Below, piece after piece: positions 7,343 through 16,849 of a DNA stretch of 37,192 nucleotides. A program made the position numbers and the translations under genes. Under the pieces are notes generated by a model. That model was given only the letters and a program-made list of their open reading frames with translations, did not search any database and had not been told where the DNA came from. Origin of the DNA: a virus; the IMG/VR virus record IMGVR_UViG_3300024518_000977, positions 1-37,192 of that record; one strand, given 5' to 3'. Each line of letters starts with the position of its first letter. The first letter of the stretch is position 1.

Positions 7343-7768
7343 ATGAGCGCAGTCAAAGGCGTAAACGTAACTAAGTATGACGCTGGAGGACAAGGCGACA
7401 ATGCAGTAGACCAAGGTTTGGTCAATGCTCGTCCCGAAGTCTGGACAGACACATACGAAGCGGCTGCTTTAACCGCAGCTTCTACCATTGATGTAGCCAA
7501 GCTCCCAGCTGGAGCCAAAGTCCATAGTGTTGAAATGTTTTTCGACGCATTGGGTGCTTCGTCAACTATTGCTATTGGTGATAGCGATTCAACAGCTCGC
7601 TACTTAGCGGCCACTTCGACTGCTGCCGCTGGTAGCGCCAAGTCGAATAAGGTCGACGGTGTTGGCTATGAAGTCGGTACCGCTGATGGTGACGATGTGA
7701 TTCAGCTATTAACCGCTGGTGCTTCCATTACTGGAACTATCAAAGTGGTTACTACTTTCACACGATAG
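7343..7768 (+). CDS. Head decoration/cement protein candidate
   Basis: 141 residues rich in Ala, Gly, Thr and Val with little charge, suggesting a compact beta fold. It starts at ATG 7343 after AAAGGAGG, twelve bases past the capsid stop, and is followed at once by a strong terminator. It therefore shares the capsid transcript and probably its abundance. BPP-1-like phages encode a cement protein at this place. Motif evidence is weak, so the call depends on position, size and composition. Confidence 0.72.
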   Translation: MSAVKGVNVTKYDAGGQGDNAVDQGLVNARPEVWTDTYEAAALTAASTIDVAKLPAGAKVHSVEMFFDALGASSTIAIGDSDSTARYLAATSTAAAGSAKSNKVDGVGYEVGTADGDDVIQLLTAGASITGTIKVVTTFTR

Positions 7769-7778
7769 ACGCATATCA

Positions 7779-7808
7779 GGGAGGGGCTTCGGCCTCTCCC
7801 ATTTCTTT
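7779..7808 (+). terminator. Rho-independent terminator with UUCG loop
   Basis: GGGAGGGGC-TTCG-GCCTCTCCC (7779-7800) forms a 9-bp stem (one G-T pair) closed by a very stable UUCG tetraloop, followed by ATTTCTTT. The weak U-tract suggests partial termination, so capsid and decoration transcripts would exceed those of the downstream tail genes. Confidence 0.85.
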
Positions 7809-7830
7809 ACTTCAATAAGAGGGGCTTAAA

Positions 7831-8262
7831 TTGACAATAGGTTTAGTCGATGATGGAGACTTAAAGTTTCCAAACAACCCACCAACACAAACTTGGGAAG
7901 GTATTCTGGGCCGAGGGCGTGTAGCTCTTAGTGATTCAGCCGGAAACAACATCACAAGTACAGGCGGCGCTCTCGATATAGTTATCCAGAACGTATCCTT
8001 AGCAGTAATTGGTCCACTAACAGATGCCGAACTCAGGGCCACTCCTGTTAGTGTTGTGAACAGTTCTACAGCCCAAGAGGTAATAGAAGCTGTCGACGTT
8101 GTAACGTCCTTCACATGGCTTGATTTCGGCTTAGTAACGGAGAGGCTTGGGGTCCTTACCTATGTCTCGGCTGGAGTGGGCAACACTGTGACAGACACAT
8201 ACGCATACACATTCTTATCTCCAAACTACCGGCTCGACGGAATTACTAGGGTGGTGACTTAA
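7831..8262 (+). CDS. Hypothetical structural protein (143 aa), TTG start
   Basis: The start is TTG 7831 with GAGGGG nine bases upstream; no ATG or GTG in frame fits better. The product is beta-rich and Val/Thr-rich, with no cysteines or membrane helix. The family is not recognised. It lies directly after the capsid-block terminator and overlaps the next gene as TAATG, ahead of the large beta-helix protein. A minor head, tail or fibre-attachment role is likely from context only. Confidence 0.65.
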   Translation: MTIGLVDDGDLKFPNNPPTQTWEGILGRGRVALSDSAGNNITSTGGALDIVIQNVSLAVIGPLTDAELRATPVSVVNSSTAQEVIEAVDVVTSFTWLDFGLVTERLGVLTYVSAGVGNTVTDTYAYTFLSPNYRLDGITRVVT

Positions 8263-8561
8263 TGCCACAGCTTGATCTGACAACTCCATTCCTATGTTGC
8301 GAGGACACTCACACAGTCACAGCCTTTGAGGTGGAATCTTATATCCATTCCCCAAGTGCAGGATTGTTCGGAGTATCGCCACCGACATTAGATGTGAAAG
8401 TAATTGCAGTCACTCAATGCGGTGATGGAAGAATTAGGAAAGCCTTTAGAATTTATGACGCTGACTTGATTGATGCAGGATTCACAGCAGGATTCACAGA
8501 CCAATGGCTACTTGAAAACATAGTGAATGAAAAGTTTGCAGGAGTTTACAATGCCGAGTAG
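8262..8561 (+). CDS. Hypothetical protein with two vicinal cysteines (99 aa)
   Basis: The ATG overlaps the upstream stop (TAATG). It contains a Cys-Cys pair at residues 12-13 and a later Cys in TQCGDG, but no zinc-finger spacing. A 12-bp tandem repeat at 8475-8498 encodes AGFT twice. The 3' end overlaps the start of the 1,021-residue gene by 11 bp. The function is unknown; it may be coupled with, or assist, the large receptor-binding candidate downstream. Confidence 0.6.
   Translation: MPQLDLTTPFLCCEDTHTVTAFEVESYIHSPSAGLFGVSPPTLDVKVIAVTQCGDGRIRKAFRIYDADLIDAGFTAGFTDQWLLENIVNEKFAGVYNAE
8475..8498 (+). repeat. 12-bp tandem repeat (2 units) inside a gene
   Basis: GCAGGATTCACA occurs twice in tandem, keeps the reading frame and adds a second Ala-Gly-Phe-Thr. 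It is probably a slippage duplication. Confidence 0.8.
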
Positions 8562-11500
8562 AGAAGTCCTAGACTTTAAGTCAGTAATCACAGCGGCTCA
8601 AGCTGTTAAAGATTCAACTCAAACTGGTGCTGCTTTTAATATTGTTTATGTTGATGCGGGTAATTTAGGCTCTGCAAATCTTGGCACTTTGGCTGATCCA
8701 TTTAATAATGCTGCGACTGCCTTACAAGATGCGGAGACAGCTTGTGCGGTGAATGTACCGAGCGTTGTTTTTATAAAGCGTTCAGATGCGGCGGCAGGGT
8801 TTGGATTTCTCACAACTTACACCGAATCAATTGTCTCATCGAAGCCTATCTTTTGGCAAGCAGTCGGTGATGTTTGGTGGAAGCCTGTTGATGGAAGCGT
8901 AACAGCTTTGGCAGAGGATAAAATTTGCCTTCATGTCAACGGAGCAACTGTTGGAGCGTGGGGCGTGGCGGGTGTTACGTTTTGGGGTGGAATTGCAGGG
9001 AGTGATTATAGAAAAGGGCGTTGCATCGCTGTCGCTGTCGATGAGTATTTTACAACTGGTTCATCTGAGATGTATAGTAAAGCAGGACAGATGTACCTTC
9101 TGCAAAATATCTTCTTTGCTATAACTTGCCTGATCTACGGCTCACCTTCTTTGGGTCTAGTTGGAACTCTCACTGGTGGAGCTTCAAAAGCATGGTTCGT
9201 TGAAGAAAATTTATTTTTACTTGGATCGGTTTCATACCTAGATCCACCTGATCCTTTAGCAGTGCCACCATCTCCTGAGATTTACAACTACACTCAATCT
9301 TTATATGCGGGTGGTTTAGTGATTGGTGGTGAATCACTGGTTCAAGTTCGCAATAATATCTTTCAAGTATTCAATGGCGATACTGCTAAAGACGTTCCTG
9401 TCAAGGGAAACATTGAAGCCTTTGATGCAGGGCTTTTCACTGTTGATATAGACACAACTGATGTGACAATCGGAACAATGGCAGATGCTAGTATTGAGAT
9501 GTCGATTTACTTTACAGGTTCAGGTAAGACAAAAGGTTCTTGGATTATCACCAATGTTGCAGGGCCTGTTGGAACTGTTTACACATTGACCTTGCAACCT
9601 TGCCGAGCGAAACAAGCGGAGACATTGACAGGTATCTCTGCCACTGAGGGCTTCGTGCTTGGGTATAGGAACAATGGCATTATTAGAAATTACGGACAGA
9701 TCAATTTAGGCGGTGTTTATTCTGAGGGTTTTATAAATGGCTACTTAAATCCTATTGACTTAACTGGTAATACAATTGTGCTTGAACAGGACGGCTATGT
9801 TTTCGATGACTTTTCAATTCTTGAATGTTCTCTTTCGGGGAATGCACTTTGGGGAACGAAGCTAATTGAGGCTAAAGCAAACATTGTCTCAATCTCAGGC
9901 GTGAACTCTATTGAAGATAATTTACTTTCAAAGGCTTCTTTCGGGTTCGATGATGTCACTGATCCAGACCTCCAAAGTTCATACACCAAAGCCGACAATG
10001 CTTATGTCAACCTTGAGCCGATTAGAACGATTGCAGAGACTATTGAGTTTGCAGGAGTGGTAAATATTGATACTAAAGGCAGTGGAACGGCAGGAACAGA
10101 TTATCCAATAGGAACAGCAACCACGCCATCTGACAACATCGCTGACGCAAAAATAATCGCAGACAGAGAAGGTATCAACGAATACATGATTCGAGGCTCG
10201 GTGACACTTCTTGAGAATATGACGGACACGCTCTTTGTGGGCTTCGGTGCTTTAGAATCTCAAGTATTGACAGGTGGCTTTGATGTAGACGGATCAACCT
10301 TCGACCATATTAAAATAGGTGGAGACTGCTCAAGCTCACTGATTGACATTCAACATTGTGAAATCGGAAACGTAACAAACTTAAAATGCAGAGCGATTGA
10401 TACCACCATTTCAGATGATGTCACGATGTCTGGAAATTGCACTTTCATTCATTGTGCTTCCGATGCACTATTAAGCAATGTACCTATAATTGATTTTAAT
10501 TCTGTATCAGCAATTAGCTTGAGGTTAAGTGGACACTCAGGAGCGCTTGAGGTTAGAGGGATTACAAATGGAAGCAACACCGCAACCTGTGACTTCCTCT
10601 CAGGTGCATTGACACTCCATTCATCAAACACACTTGGAACGATAGACGTTAGAGGTGCAGTTTACTTGACTGATAATTCGGTAGGTTCAAGCGTTGCAAC
10701 TAAAGGAATCACAGCAAGAGAAGATGATCTAATCATTGTCGATACAGTGGTAGACGCAATCAAACTCAAGACAGACAACTTGCCAAGTGATCCAACATCG
10801 GAAGCGAATGCCACAACAAACAAAAGCGAAATCATAGATGAAGTAGACTTCAACGAGTTAAAGCTCGATCTTATTCAATCATCACAAGACATCATAGATG
10901 TAAACGTGACCGACATCCTTGTAGATACCGACCAGATGCAGGGCAAGCTACCCACAAATAACATTATGGGTTCATCAGTCAAGACAGACAAAGACGATGA
11001 GATTGACGCCATCCTCGTAGACACAGCCGCTATGCAGCCAACAATCGCAACCAACCTCGATGTCGCAGTATCGACTAGGGCCGTCGCAGGGGATGAGATG
11101 GATCTGCTTTCTACTACCGAGGACACCGTGGTAGATAAGGTTTGGGACGAAGTGATTAGCAACTCAGCACACAATGGAGCGCAATCAGCCGGTAAGAGAT
11201 TACGCCAAGCAGGAACACTGGTCGCAGAAGATGGTCAAGTCAACGGTGGAACACCAGCAGTCTCATCATTTATCACTGATTTAACCCAAGCGACAGATGA
11301 TTTCTATAATGACCAGACACTTGTTTTCGTATCAGGAACATTGACAGGACAGGCAAGGGTAATTACTTCTTACAACGGAACGACAAAGATTGTCACCTTT
11401 GACGAGCCATTTACTTCTGCCCCTGTTAGCACAGATGAGTTCTCAATCTTTGCCGATCACGTTCACCCTGTCAGTCAAATTGTAGATGGTGTTTGGGATG

Positions 11501-11616
11501 AACCTTTGGCTGGACACACCACGGCAGGAACATCAGGCAAGGCCGTCACAGATGTTGAAACTGATGTAACCTTCATCAAGGGCAAATCCAAGAACTTAAT
11601 TAAACCTGTTACATAG
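8551..11616 (+). CDS. Large beta-helix-type tailspike/receptor-binding protein candidate
   Basis: 1,021 residues. ATG 8551 is chosen because GCAGGAG lies eight bases upstream; ATG 8527 lacks a ribosome site. The N-terminal NIVYVDAGNLGSANLG then TLADPFNNAATALQDAE resembles the entry to right-handed beta-helix (pectate-lyase-like) spikes. Residues about 40-700 are short beta-strand-like, Gly/Asn/Thr-rich units. The C-terminal 300 residues hold helical repeats (IDEVDFNELKLDLIQ, DDEIDAILVDTAAMQ) and two VWDE units (VVDKVWDEVISNSAHNG, IVDGVWDEPLAGHTTAG) seen in phage fibre proteins. Codon use over roughly 8580-10730 is markedly T-rich at third positions compared with both neighbours, suggesting recent acquisition of the receptor-recognition part. 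No lyase active site can be identified by eye. Confidence 0.7.
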   Translation: MPSREVLDFKSVITAAQAVKDSTQTGAAFNIVYVDAGNLGSANLGTLADPFNNAATALQDAETACAVNVPSVVFIKRSDAAAGFGFLTTYTESIVSSKPIFWQAVGDVWWKPVDGSVTALAEDKICLHVNGATVGAWGVAGVTFWGGIAGSDYRKGRCIAVAVDEYFTTGSSEMYSKAGQMYLLQNIFFAITCLIYGSPSLGLVGTLTGGASKAWFVEENLFLLGSVSYLDPPDPLAVPPSPEIYNYTQSLYAGGLVIGGESLVQVRNNIFQVFNGDTAKDVPVKGNIEAFDAGLFTVDIDTTDVTIGTMADASIEMSIYFTGSGKTKGSWIITNVAGPVGTVYTLTLQPCRAKQAETLTGISATEGFVLGYRNNGIIRNYGQINLGGVYSEGFINGYLNPIDLTGNTIVLEQDGYVFDDFSILECSLSGNALWGTKLIEAKANIVSISGVNSIEDNLLSKASFGFDDVTDPDLQSSYTKADNAYVNLEPIRTIAETIEFAGVVNIDTKGSGTAGTDYPIGTATTPSDNIADAKIIADREGINEYMIRGSVTLLENMTDTLFVGFGALESQVLTGGFDVDGSTFDHIKIGGDCSSSLIDIQHCEIGNVTNLKCRAIDTTISDDVTMSGNCTFIHCASDALLSNVPIIDFNSVSAISLRLSGHSGALEVRGITNGSNTATCDFLSGALTLHSSNTLGTIDVRGAVYLTDNSVGSSVATKGITAREDDLIIVDTVVDAIKLKTDNLPSDPTSEANATTNKSEIIDEVDFNELKLDLIQSSQDIIDVNVTDILVDTDQMQGKLPTNNIMGSSVKTDKDDEIDAILVDTAAMQPTIATNLDVAVSTRAVAGDEMDLLSTTEDTVVDKVWDEVISNSAHNGAQSAGKRLRQAGTLVAEDGQVNGGTPAVSSFITDLTQATDDFYNDQTLVFVSGTLTGQARVITSYNGTTKIVTFDEPFTSAPVSTDEFSIFADHVHPVSQIVDGVWDEPLAGHTTAGTSGKAVTDVETDVTFIKGKSKNLIKPVT

Positions 11617-11625
11617 GGGATAGAA

Positions 11626-12234
11626 ATGGCAACAACAAAAACACAGATAGTCAATAGAGCCTTTACTCAGATCGGCGCTCGTCATGCTACCAACGTGGAC
11701 ACAGACGACACACCGGAGACAAGGATCGCTCTCAACGTCTATGACATGGCTCTGGAGAACATTCTTACAGATACCCTATGGACATTCGCCAAGAGGCGTA
11801 AACTACTAGCCGCAACGCTAGATACGGTCCCATTCAATACCAACGGAGAGACCCTTGGGATTGTGTACCAGAGACCAGCAGATGCCTTGAGAATCTTTGA
11901 GGTCAGTGATGTCGGAGCAGACTGGTACGAGGAAGAGGACAAGATTGTTTCTGATACTGCCGGATTGGGAGTAATCTACACCTTCCTCAATAAAGACCCA
12001 GCGACATACAAACCATATTTTGCTACAGCTTTCTCGGACCTGTTGGCCTATGAGATGTGCTATGCAATCTTGAACTCTCCATCCAAAGCTAAGGATATGT
12101 TTGAGAAGTACGAAAGTTTATCTCTTCCCAAAGCCAAGTCTGAGAATGCACAGACAGGCAAGGCCAAAGAGATGAACGATGATTACTGGCTCAATGCCAG
12201 ACTAGGTGGACCCAACGTCAAGGAATTCGGATAA
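11626..12234 (+). CDS. Tail adaptor (T7 gp11-like tail tubular protein A)
   Basis: 202 residues. The adaptor forms a ring joining the portal to the nozzle. The N-terminus TQIVNRAFTQIGARHATNVDTD followed by LNVYDMALENILTDTLWTFAKRR is the hallmark of the gp11-like family. Its usual pattern is NxALxxIG, ten-odd residues, then YxxxRdxlLxxhPWxFA. AFSDLLAYEMCYAIL near residue 130 fits the family's second helix. It begins at ATG 11626 after AGGGGATAG and overlaps the nozzle gene start (TAATG). Confidence 0.9.
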   Translation: MATTKTQIVNRAFTQIGARHATNVDTDDTPETRIALNVYDMALENILTDTLWTFAKRRKLLAATLDTVPFNTNGETLGIVYQRPADALRIFEVSDVGADWYEEEDKIVSDTAGLGVIYTFLNKDPATYKPYFATAFSDLLAYEMCYAILNSPSKAKDMFEKYESLSLPKAKSENAQTGKAKEMNDDYWLNARLGGPNVKEFG

Positions 12235-14474
12235 TGAATACAAACCCGATCTATACGAGTTTTAACGCTGGAGAGCTGAGTGAGCTGATCCTTGGACGCA
12301 GCGACCTTGAGCAATATGCTAAGGGTGGCTTGGAGTATTTGAATATGCTCGTCCTTCAATATGGTCCTTTCCTCAGACGATCTGGCTCTATGTATGTGGC
12401 AGACACCAAGGTCCACGCAACCGTATCAAGATTATTAGAGTTCGTTTTCAATCCCACTGATGCCTTTATCATTGAGATGGGCGTGTCATACTTTCGCTTC
12501 TATACAAGTGACGGTCAGGTAGCCGGACCCTACGAAGTGGCCCACACTTACACAGCCTCAGAGATTGACGACATCCACTATGCACAGTCGAATGATGTCA
12601 TCACACTCTCCCACCACGATCACAAGCCAGCCAAGTTGACACGACTGGGAGCTGCATCATGGACACTGGCCGATTATGTATTCAAGGGAAACCCATACCT
12701 AGATGAGAACATTAACGCCGCCGATCTAATGACGGCATCTGTCACAGCCAAGGACGCCACAGGAACATTGACAGCGACAGGCGGTCACACCCCATTCGAC
12801 ACCCTTCACACCGGATCATTTTGGAAAATGGGAAGTCCAACAGGGTCCCCAGAGATTCAGGGATATGTAGAGATCACATCCTTTGTGAGTTCAACAGTGG
12901 TAAACATTAAGGTCATTGAGACCCTTTCAACTGCCGGACCTACAGATGACTGGTCAGAGGCCGCTTGGTCTGATTACAAAGGCTGGCCCTCGAAGGTGGC
13001 TTATCACCAGAACGCTCTTTGGTTTGCCAATTCCCCAGCCGAGCCTAACGGTATCTGGAAGTCTAAGCCATTTATCTATGACAACTTTGACATCGGAACC
13101 GGACTGGACGATGACGGAATCGCCGAGAAGGTCCCAGATTGTTCAGAGATCCGATGGATTCAGGGAGGCAGGACCCTACTTGTCGGAACGGATAAGGGAG
13201 AGTTCAGTGGAGCCTCTGGAGATTTAGCAGCCCTAACACCAAACAGTATTTCATTCAATGCCCAAACTGGCTGGGAGGGTGAGCCAATTCAGCCGAAGGT
13301 TATCGGTAACTATGTGTATCCAATCCAAGCCAAGGGACGGAAGCTGAGAGAAGTCTTCTATGCTTTTGCTGAGGATTCTTATAAGTCAGGCGACACAAAC
13401 TCAGTGGCCGAGCATATTACTTTAAGCGGGATCAAAGCCGTGGCATATCAACGCAATCCCTATTCGATTCTTTATTGCGTATTGAACAACGGCAAAATGG
13501 CCACCATGACCAGAGAAGCAGATCAGCAAGTTCTCGCATGGACACACCTAGAGACAGACGGATTCTACGAGAGCGTGGGAGTTATCCCCCACCCAACAGA
13601 GCCATACGATATGGTTTGGGCAATAGTTCGCAGGAACATAAACGGAACAGATGAGCGCCATGTCGAATACTTTGAAAGCCCAATCATCCCAGACGAACAG
13701 GACAAGTGCTGGTATGTTGACGATGGCCTGAGATATAACGCTTACCCACTTACCGACACCATCACACTGACACTTTCAGCCGTGACAGGTGACGGAATTA
13801 CAGTGACCGCTGGGGCCGCACACTTCGCATCCAATGACGTAGGCCAAAGGGTCCGAGCTATTGACCCAGACACCGGCGAGATCCTTGGAGAGCTGGACAT
13901 TACCGGCTACACATCCACAACCATTGTGACCGGCAATGTAGTGAAAGACTTCTCTTCGACCTCTTATGTTGGGAACGACTGGGGAGTGAGCGTGAACACT
14001 CTATCGGGCTTGGACCACCTTGAAGCCAAGAGCGTACAGATATTGGTAGATGGTGGAACCCATGCCAACAAAACTGTCGCATCTGGAGCAATAACATTAG
14101 ATGCAGAATCAGACGGCTTCGTTATTGCCGTGGGCCTCGGAATGACCAGTCGATGGAGAAGTATGCCCATTGAAGCTGGGAGTGGTCGAGGCACAGCGCA
14201 GGGCCAGAAGAAGAGAATATATCGAATGGACTACAAATTCTTTAAGTCTTTAGGAATGAAGGCTGGCGGGGACGTAGATCACCTTGATACAATAATCCTG
14301 AGAGATCCCGCTACATTGATGGGTCAGGTGGAACCGTTATTCACCGGCTCATATTCTGGGGCCAAACTAGATAGCACTTGGGACAACGAGGGGCAAATTG
14401 TGATCGAGCAAGAACTACCATTACCACTTTGCGTTCTTTCTGTAATCCCCCATGTAACAGTGAACGAGGTTTAG
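12234..14474 (+). CDS. Tail nozzle / tail tubular protein B-like
   Basis: 746 residues. It begins with YTSFNAGELSELILGRSDLEQYAKG and PFLRRSGSMYVADTK, the common FNAGELSP...GR.DL..Y and RR.GT signature of podovirus nozzle-type proteins. The whole protein is beta-rich, matching a beta-propeller nozzle. It is coupled to the adaptor gene by TAATG overlap, as adaptor and nozzle genes usually are. It would form the distal part of the short tail through which DNA and ejection proteins pass. Equivalence to T7 gp12 is functional inference; sequence similarity to gp12 itself is not visible. Confidence 0.85.
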   Translation: MNTNPIYTSFNAGELSELILGRSDLEQYAKGGLEYLNMLVLQYGPFLRRSGSMYVADTKVHATVSRLLEFVFNPTDAFIIEMGVSYFRFYTSDGQVAGPYEVAHTYTASEIDDIHYAQSNDVITLSHHDHKPAKLTRLGAASWTLADYVFKGNPYLDENINAADLMTASVTAKDATGTLTATGGHTPFDTLHTGSFWKMGSPTGSPEIQGYVEITSFVSSTVVNIKVIETLSTAGPTDDWSEAAWSDYKGWPSKVAYHQNALWFANSPAEPNGIWKSKPFIYDNFDIGTGLDDDGIAEKVPDCSEIRWIQGGRTLLVGTDKGEFSGASGDLAALTPNSISFNAQTGWEGEPIQPKVIGNYVYPIQAKGRKLREVFYAFAEDSYKSGDTNSVAEHITLSGIKAVAYQRNPYSILYCVLNNGKMATMTREADQQVLAWTHLETDGFYESVGVIPHPTEPYDMVWAIVRRNINGTDERHVEYFESPIIPDEQDKCWYVDDGLRYNAYPLTDTITLTLSAVTGDGITVTAGAAHFASNDVGQRVRAIDPDTGEILGELDITGYTSTTIVTGNVVKDFSSTSYVGNDWGVSVNTLSGLDHLEAKSVQILVDGGTHANKTVASGAITLDAESDGFVIAVGLGMTSRWRSMPIEAGSGRGTAQGQKKRIYRMDYKFFKSLGMKAGGDVDHLDTIILRDPATLMGQVEPLFTGSYSGAKLDSTWDNEGQIVIEQELPLPLCVLSVIPHVTVNEV

Positions 14475-14476
14475 TA

Positions 14477-15127
14477 ATGGCAATTCCAATAGCAGCACTT
14501 ATGCAGATGGTCGGCTCTGGTATGGGAGCAATGAGCGAATATTCCCAGCTCAAAGAAGAAGCCGCAAGCATGGAGTACGAGGCGTATATCGCCGAGCAAG
14601 ATGCCCAGAACATTGAGAGGGCCGGTAACTTCGAGCAAGGAAAACTCAAAACATCCAGACGTAAAATGCTGGCCAGACAGGTGGCTCTTGCCGCTGCATC
14701 TGGTAAGGACATTTCTGGAGGCAGTCCCTTGGCTCTACTCGAATCAAGCGAGAGAGCTTATCTACTTGATGAGCAGATCCTAGCATGGAACAAACACACC
14801 GCCGTAGGGGCCAAGAGAGCCGAATCATGGATGTTGTATGGAATGTCTAGGGTAGTCAAGAAGTCTGCCAAGATGGGCCTCTATACGTCTCTCCTTGGAA
14901 TGGCGAACAAAGGCGCAACTTCTTGGAAGGGCAAGGCTACCAAGCCAACCACCGCCACCCCTAAGAAGAAGGGTAAGGGCCGACCATACTCAGTAACCAC
15001 GGTGGACCCCGATGAATCAGATGTCTACCAGTACGGTAAAGGCAAGCCAAGCGCCGCTTCGTCAAACATGAGATGGTCTGGATGGAGAGGCCGAAAGCAA
15101 TACGGTGGAAGCAAACAGATTGAATAA
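14477..15127 (+). CDS. Internal virion (ejection) protein, small, T7 gp14-like position
   Basis: ATG 14477 with GAGG upstream is chosen; the frame is open to 14378 but that part overlaps the nozzle gene. The 216 residues start with a hydrophobic helix (MAIPIAALMQMVGSGMGAM). A long charged helix follows (about 20-75), then a conserved AASGKDISGGSPLALLESSERA segment, seen widely in podovirus internal virion proteins. The C-terminal 60 residues are Lys/Gly/Thr-rich and probably disordered. It would be ejected into the outer membrane or periplasm to help form the DNA channel. It is first of three consecutive ejection genes. Confidence 0.82.
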   Translation: MAIPIAALMQMVGSGMGAMSEYSQLKEEAASMEYEAYIAEQDAQNIERAGNFEQGKLKTSRRKMLARQVALAAASGKDISGGSPLALLESSERAYLLDEQILAWNKHTAVGAKRAESWMLYGMSRVVKKSAKMGLYTSLLGMANKGATSWKGKATKPTTATPKKKGKGRPYSVTTVDPDESDVYQYGKGKPSAASSNMRWSGWRGRKQYGGSKQIE

Positions 15128-15136
15128 GGAGCGATA

Positions 15137-16849
15137 ATGCCTCAGTTACCAACTTACGATTCTCAAGCAAGTTACAGCACCCAGTCAGTCGGTCCTCGCA
15201 TGGATCGCTCAGGTGTTAAAGCTCTGGGAGCTATGGCGACATTCGGCGAATCTGTATCCAAGATTGCAGATCAGTGGCTAAAAGCAGAAGTCACCGGCCA
15301 GTACACAACTGCTAAGAACAGCAGAGATCTACAGATGATGCAGCTCATGGAAGATGCTGAGAACGAAGTCGACCATACAAAGAAGCAAGACTACATTGAT
15401 CGAATCGAAGCAATCAGAAAGCAAGAAGTAACAATCAATGATGTTGATGTTCAGGCTCAATACGATTCTGAGAAAGAATTCTCTTTAAGCAAAGCATCTA
15501 TTGAAATTAACTCGGCCTTTAGGCAAAAGGGGATTGTGCATCAACGTGGTCAAATTGTCGTAGACGGTAAGGCGACCAAGAAAAATTATCTGAATTCAAG
15601 GATGCAGGGAGAAAGAGACTTTCATACGCACCAGTGGAAAAACAGACTTGAATCATATAGGGACACTGGGTTTATAACAGAGGCAGAATACCAGTCTGAG
15701 CTTGAGGGAATGGCCGAATGGGAATATGACAGGGCTATGGGCGACATCGGGAAAAGCCCCTCCCTGTTTGCTCAGAGGGTGGCAGCCGGAGAGTACAGTC
15801 TTGGAGAGAAGGACCTTAACGAACTTTCAAATATCGCCACGGCCTCGGCAAAAAGACAAGACAAGATTAAAAAGATCACTCAACTGGAAACCCATGTCCA
15901 GAACGAGGGCCGATCCCTTTATGGATATGTCGATGAAGATAACGTATATCATCATGGAATTGTCAACGATCCAAATATGCCAATGTCTGAGAAGCTCAAG
16001 AAACTCAGGCTCTCGGCTCTGGAAGGAACCATATCTAAAGAATTCTCAAGGGAAGCTATTTCCTATCTAACATCCGAGGAGGAGGCAGCAAGCAACTCTT
16101 CGTCTGAGAAAGTAGCTATGATCGTCAGGCTAATGTACCAAGCCAATGAAGCCAAAGAAGATGGTGGCCACGCTATGTCGTATCTTGAGAAGGTCAAGAA
16201 GATTCAGTTAATGATCGCAGATAAAAGGTCACAACTAACGGAGAAAGACCGCATTAGATTGCAGAAAGAGCTGAACACCATCACCAAGAAAAAAGGTGGC
16301 GAAGCTATTCAAGATGTTAAAAGGGCAACCGTCAAAGGGACCAGACAAAAACTGTATCAAAGTGCCATTGACCATTTTGAAAATTCTCTCGACACCCATT
16401 TAAGAGACGAGGCGTTCATGCAATACTGGAATCTCCTTAATGAAATTGAGGACGATAAAACCCATCCAGACCATGAATCTTTGAAGACCCCAGAGGGTAA
16501 ACTTAAAATCGCTCGGCGGGTCGAGTTTCGCATTAAGAGCGAGAATAATAAGAGGGTTATGAAAAAACTTGACGATTACGATAGCGTCAGGGAGAGAGTT
16601 GCCAAGGAAAGACCTGAGCTTGATATTCATTTAGAACAAACCGAAGACGGCGAGTTTATTTATGGAGCATACGACAAAGAGACTGGCAAGAGAATTGGCG
16701 AGTGGGAAGAAGACAGAGAAGGTGATGCGGGAACAAAGAAGACACCTCCATCAAAAGAATCTAAGCCAAAGATACAAGACGGCTATGGCCAGCGGGACGA
16801 AGGCGACAATCCGTATGGAGGAAGAGGCCGAAGAAGGAAGATTGAATAA
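15137..16849 (+). CDS. Internal virion (ejection) protein, middle, T7 gp15-like position
   Basis: 570 residues, ATG 15137 behind AAGGAGCG. It is almost entirely helical and highly charged, with no cysteine, no membrane helix and no lysozyme-like motif. It starts with a disordered LPTYDSQASYSTQSVGP segment, then GVKALGAMATFGESVSKIADQWLKAEV, a pattern common at the N-terminus of podovirus ejection proteins. The last 60 residues are Lys/Glu/Gly-rich. Its order (gp14-like, gp15-like, giant protein) mirrors T7-type ejectosome genes. The stop overlaps the next start (TAATG). Confidence 0.78.
   Translation: MPQLPTYDSQASYSTQSVGPRMDRSGVKALGAMATFGESVSKIADQWLKAEVTGQYTTAKNSRDLQMMQLMEDAENEVDHTKKQDYIDRIEAIRKQEVTINDVDVQAQYDSEKEFSLSKASIEINSAFRQKGIVHQRGQIVVDGKATKKNYLNSRMQGERDFHTHQWKNRLESYRDTGFITEAEYQSELEGMAEWEYDRAMGDIGKSPSLFAQRVAAGEYSLGEKDLNELSNIATASAKRQDKIKKITQLETHVQNEGRSLYGYVDEDNVYHHGIVNDPNMPMSEKLKKLRLSALEGTISKEFSREAISYLTSEEEAASNSSSEKVAMIVRLMYQANEAKEDGGHAMSYLEKVKKIQLMIADKRSQLTEKDRIRLQKELNTITKKKGGEAIQDVKRATVKGTRQKLYQSAIDHFENSLDTHLRDEAFMQYWNLLNEIEDDKTHPDHESLKTPEGKLKIARRVEFRIKSENNKRVMKKLDDYDSVRERVAKERPELDIHLEQTEDGEFIYGAYDKETGKRIGEWEEDREGDAGTKKTPPSKESKPKIQDGYGQRDEGDNPYGGRGRRRKIE

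Noticed and set aside
6465-11616. Diversity-generating retroelement, as in BPP-1-like phages
   Set aside because: The capsid type recalls BPP-1, but I found no reverse-transcriptase motif (YxDD) gene and no template/variable repeat pair.
14378-14476. N-terminal extension of the small ejection protein
   Set aside because: It overlaps the nozzle gene's 3' end. ATG 14477 has a proper GAGG site and begins the conserved MAIPIAAL sequence.
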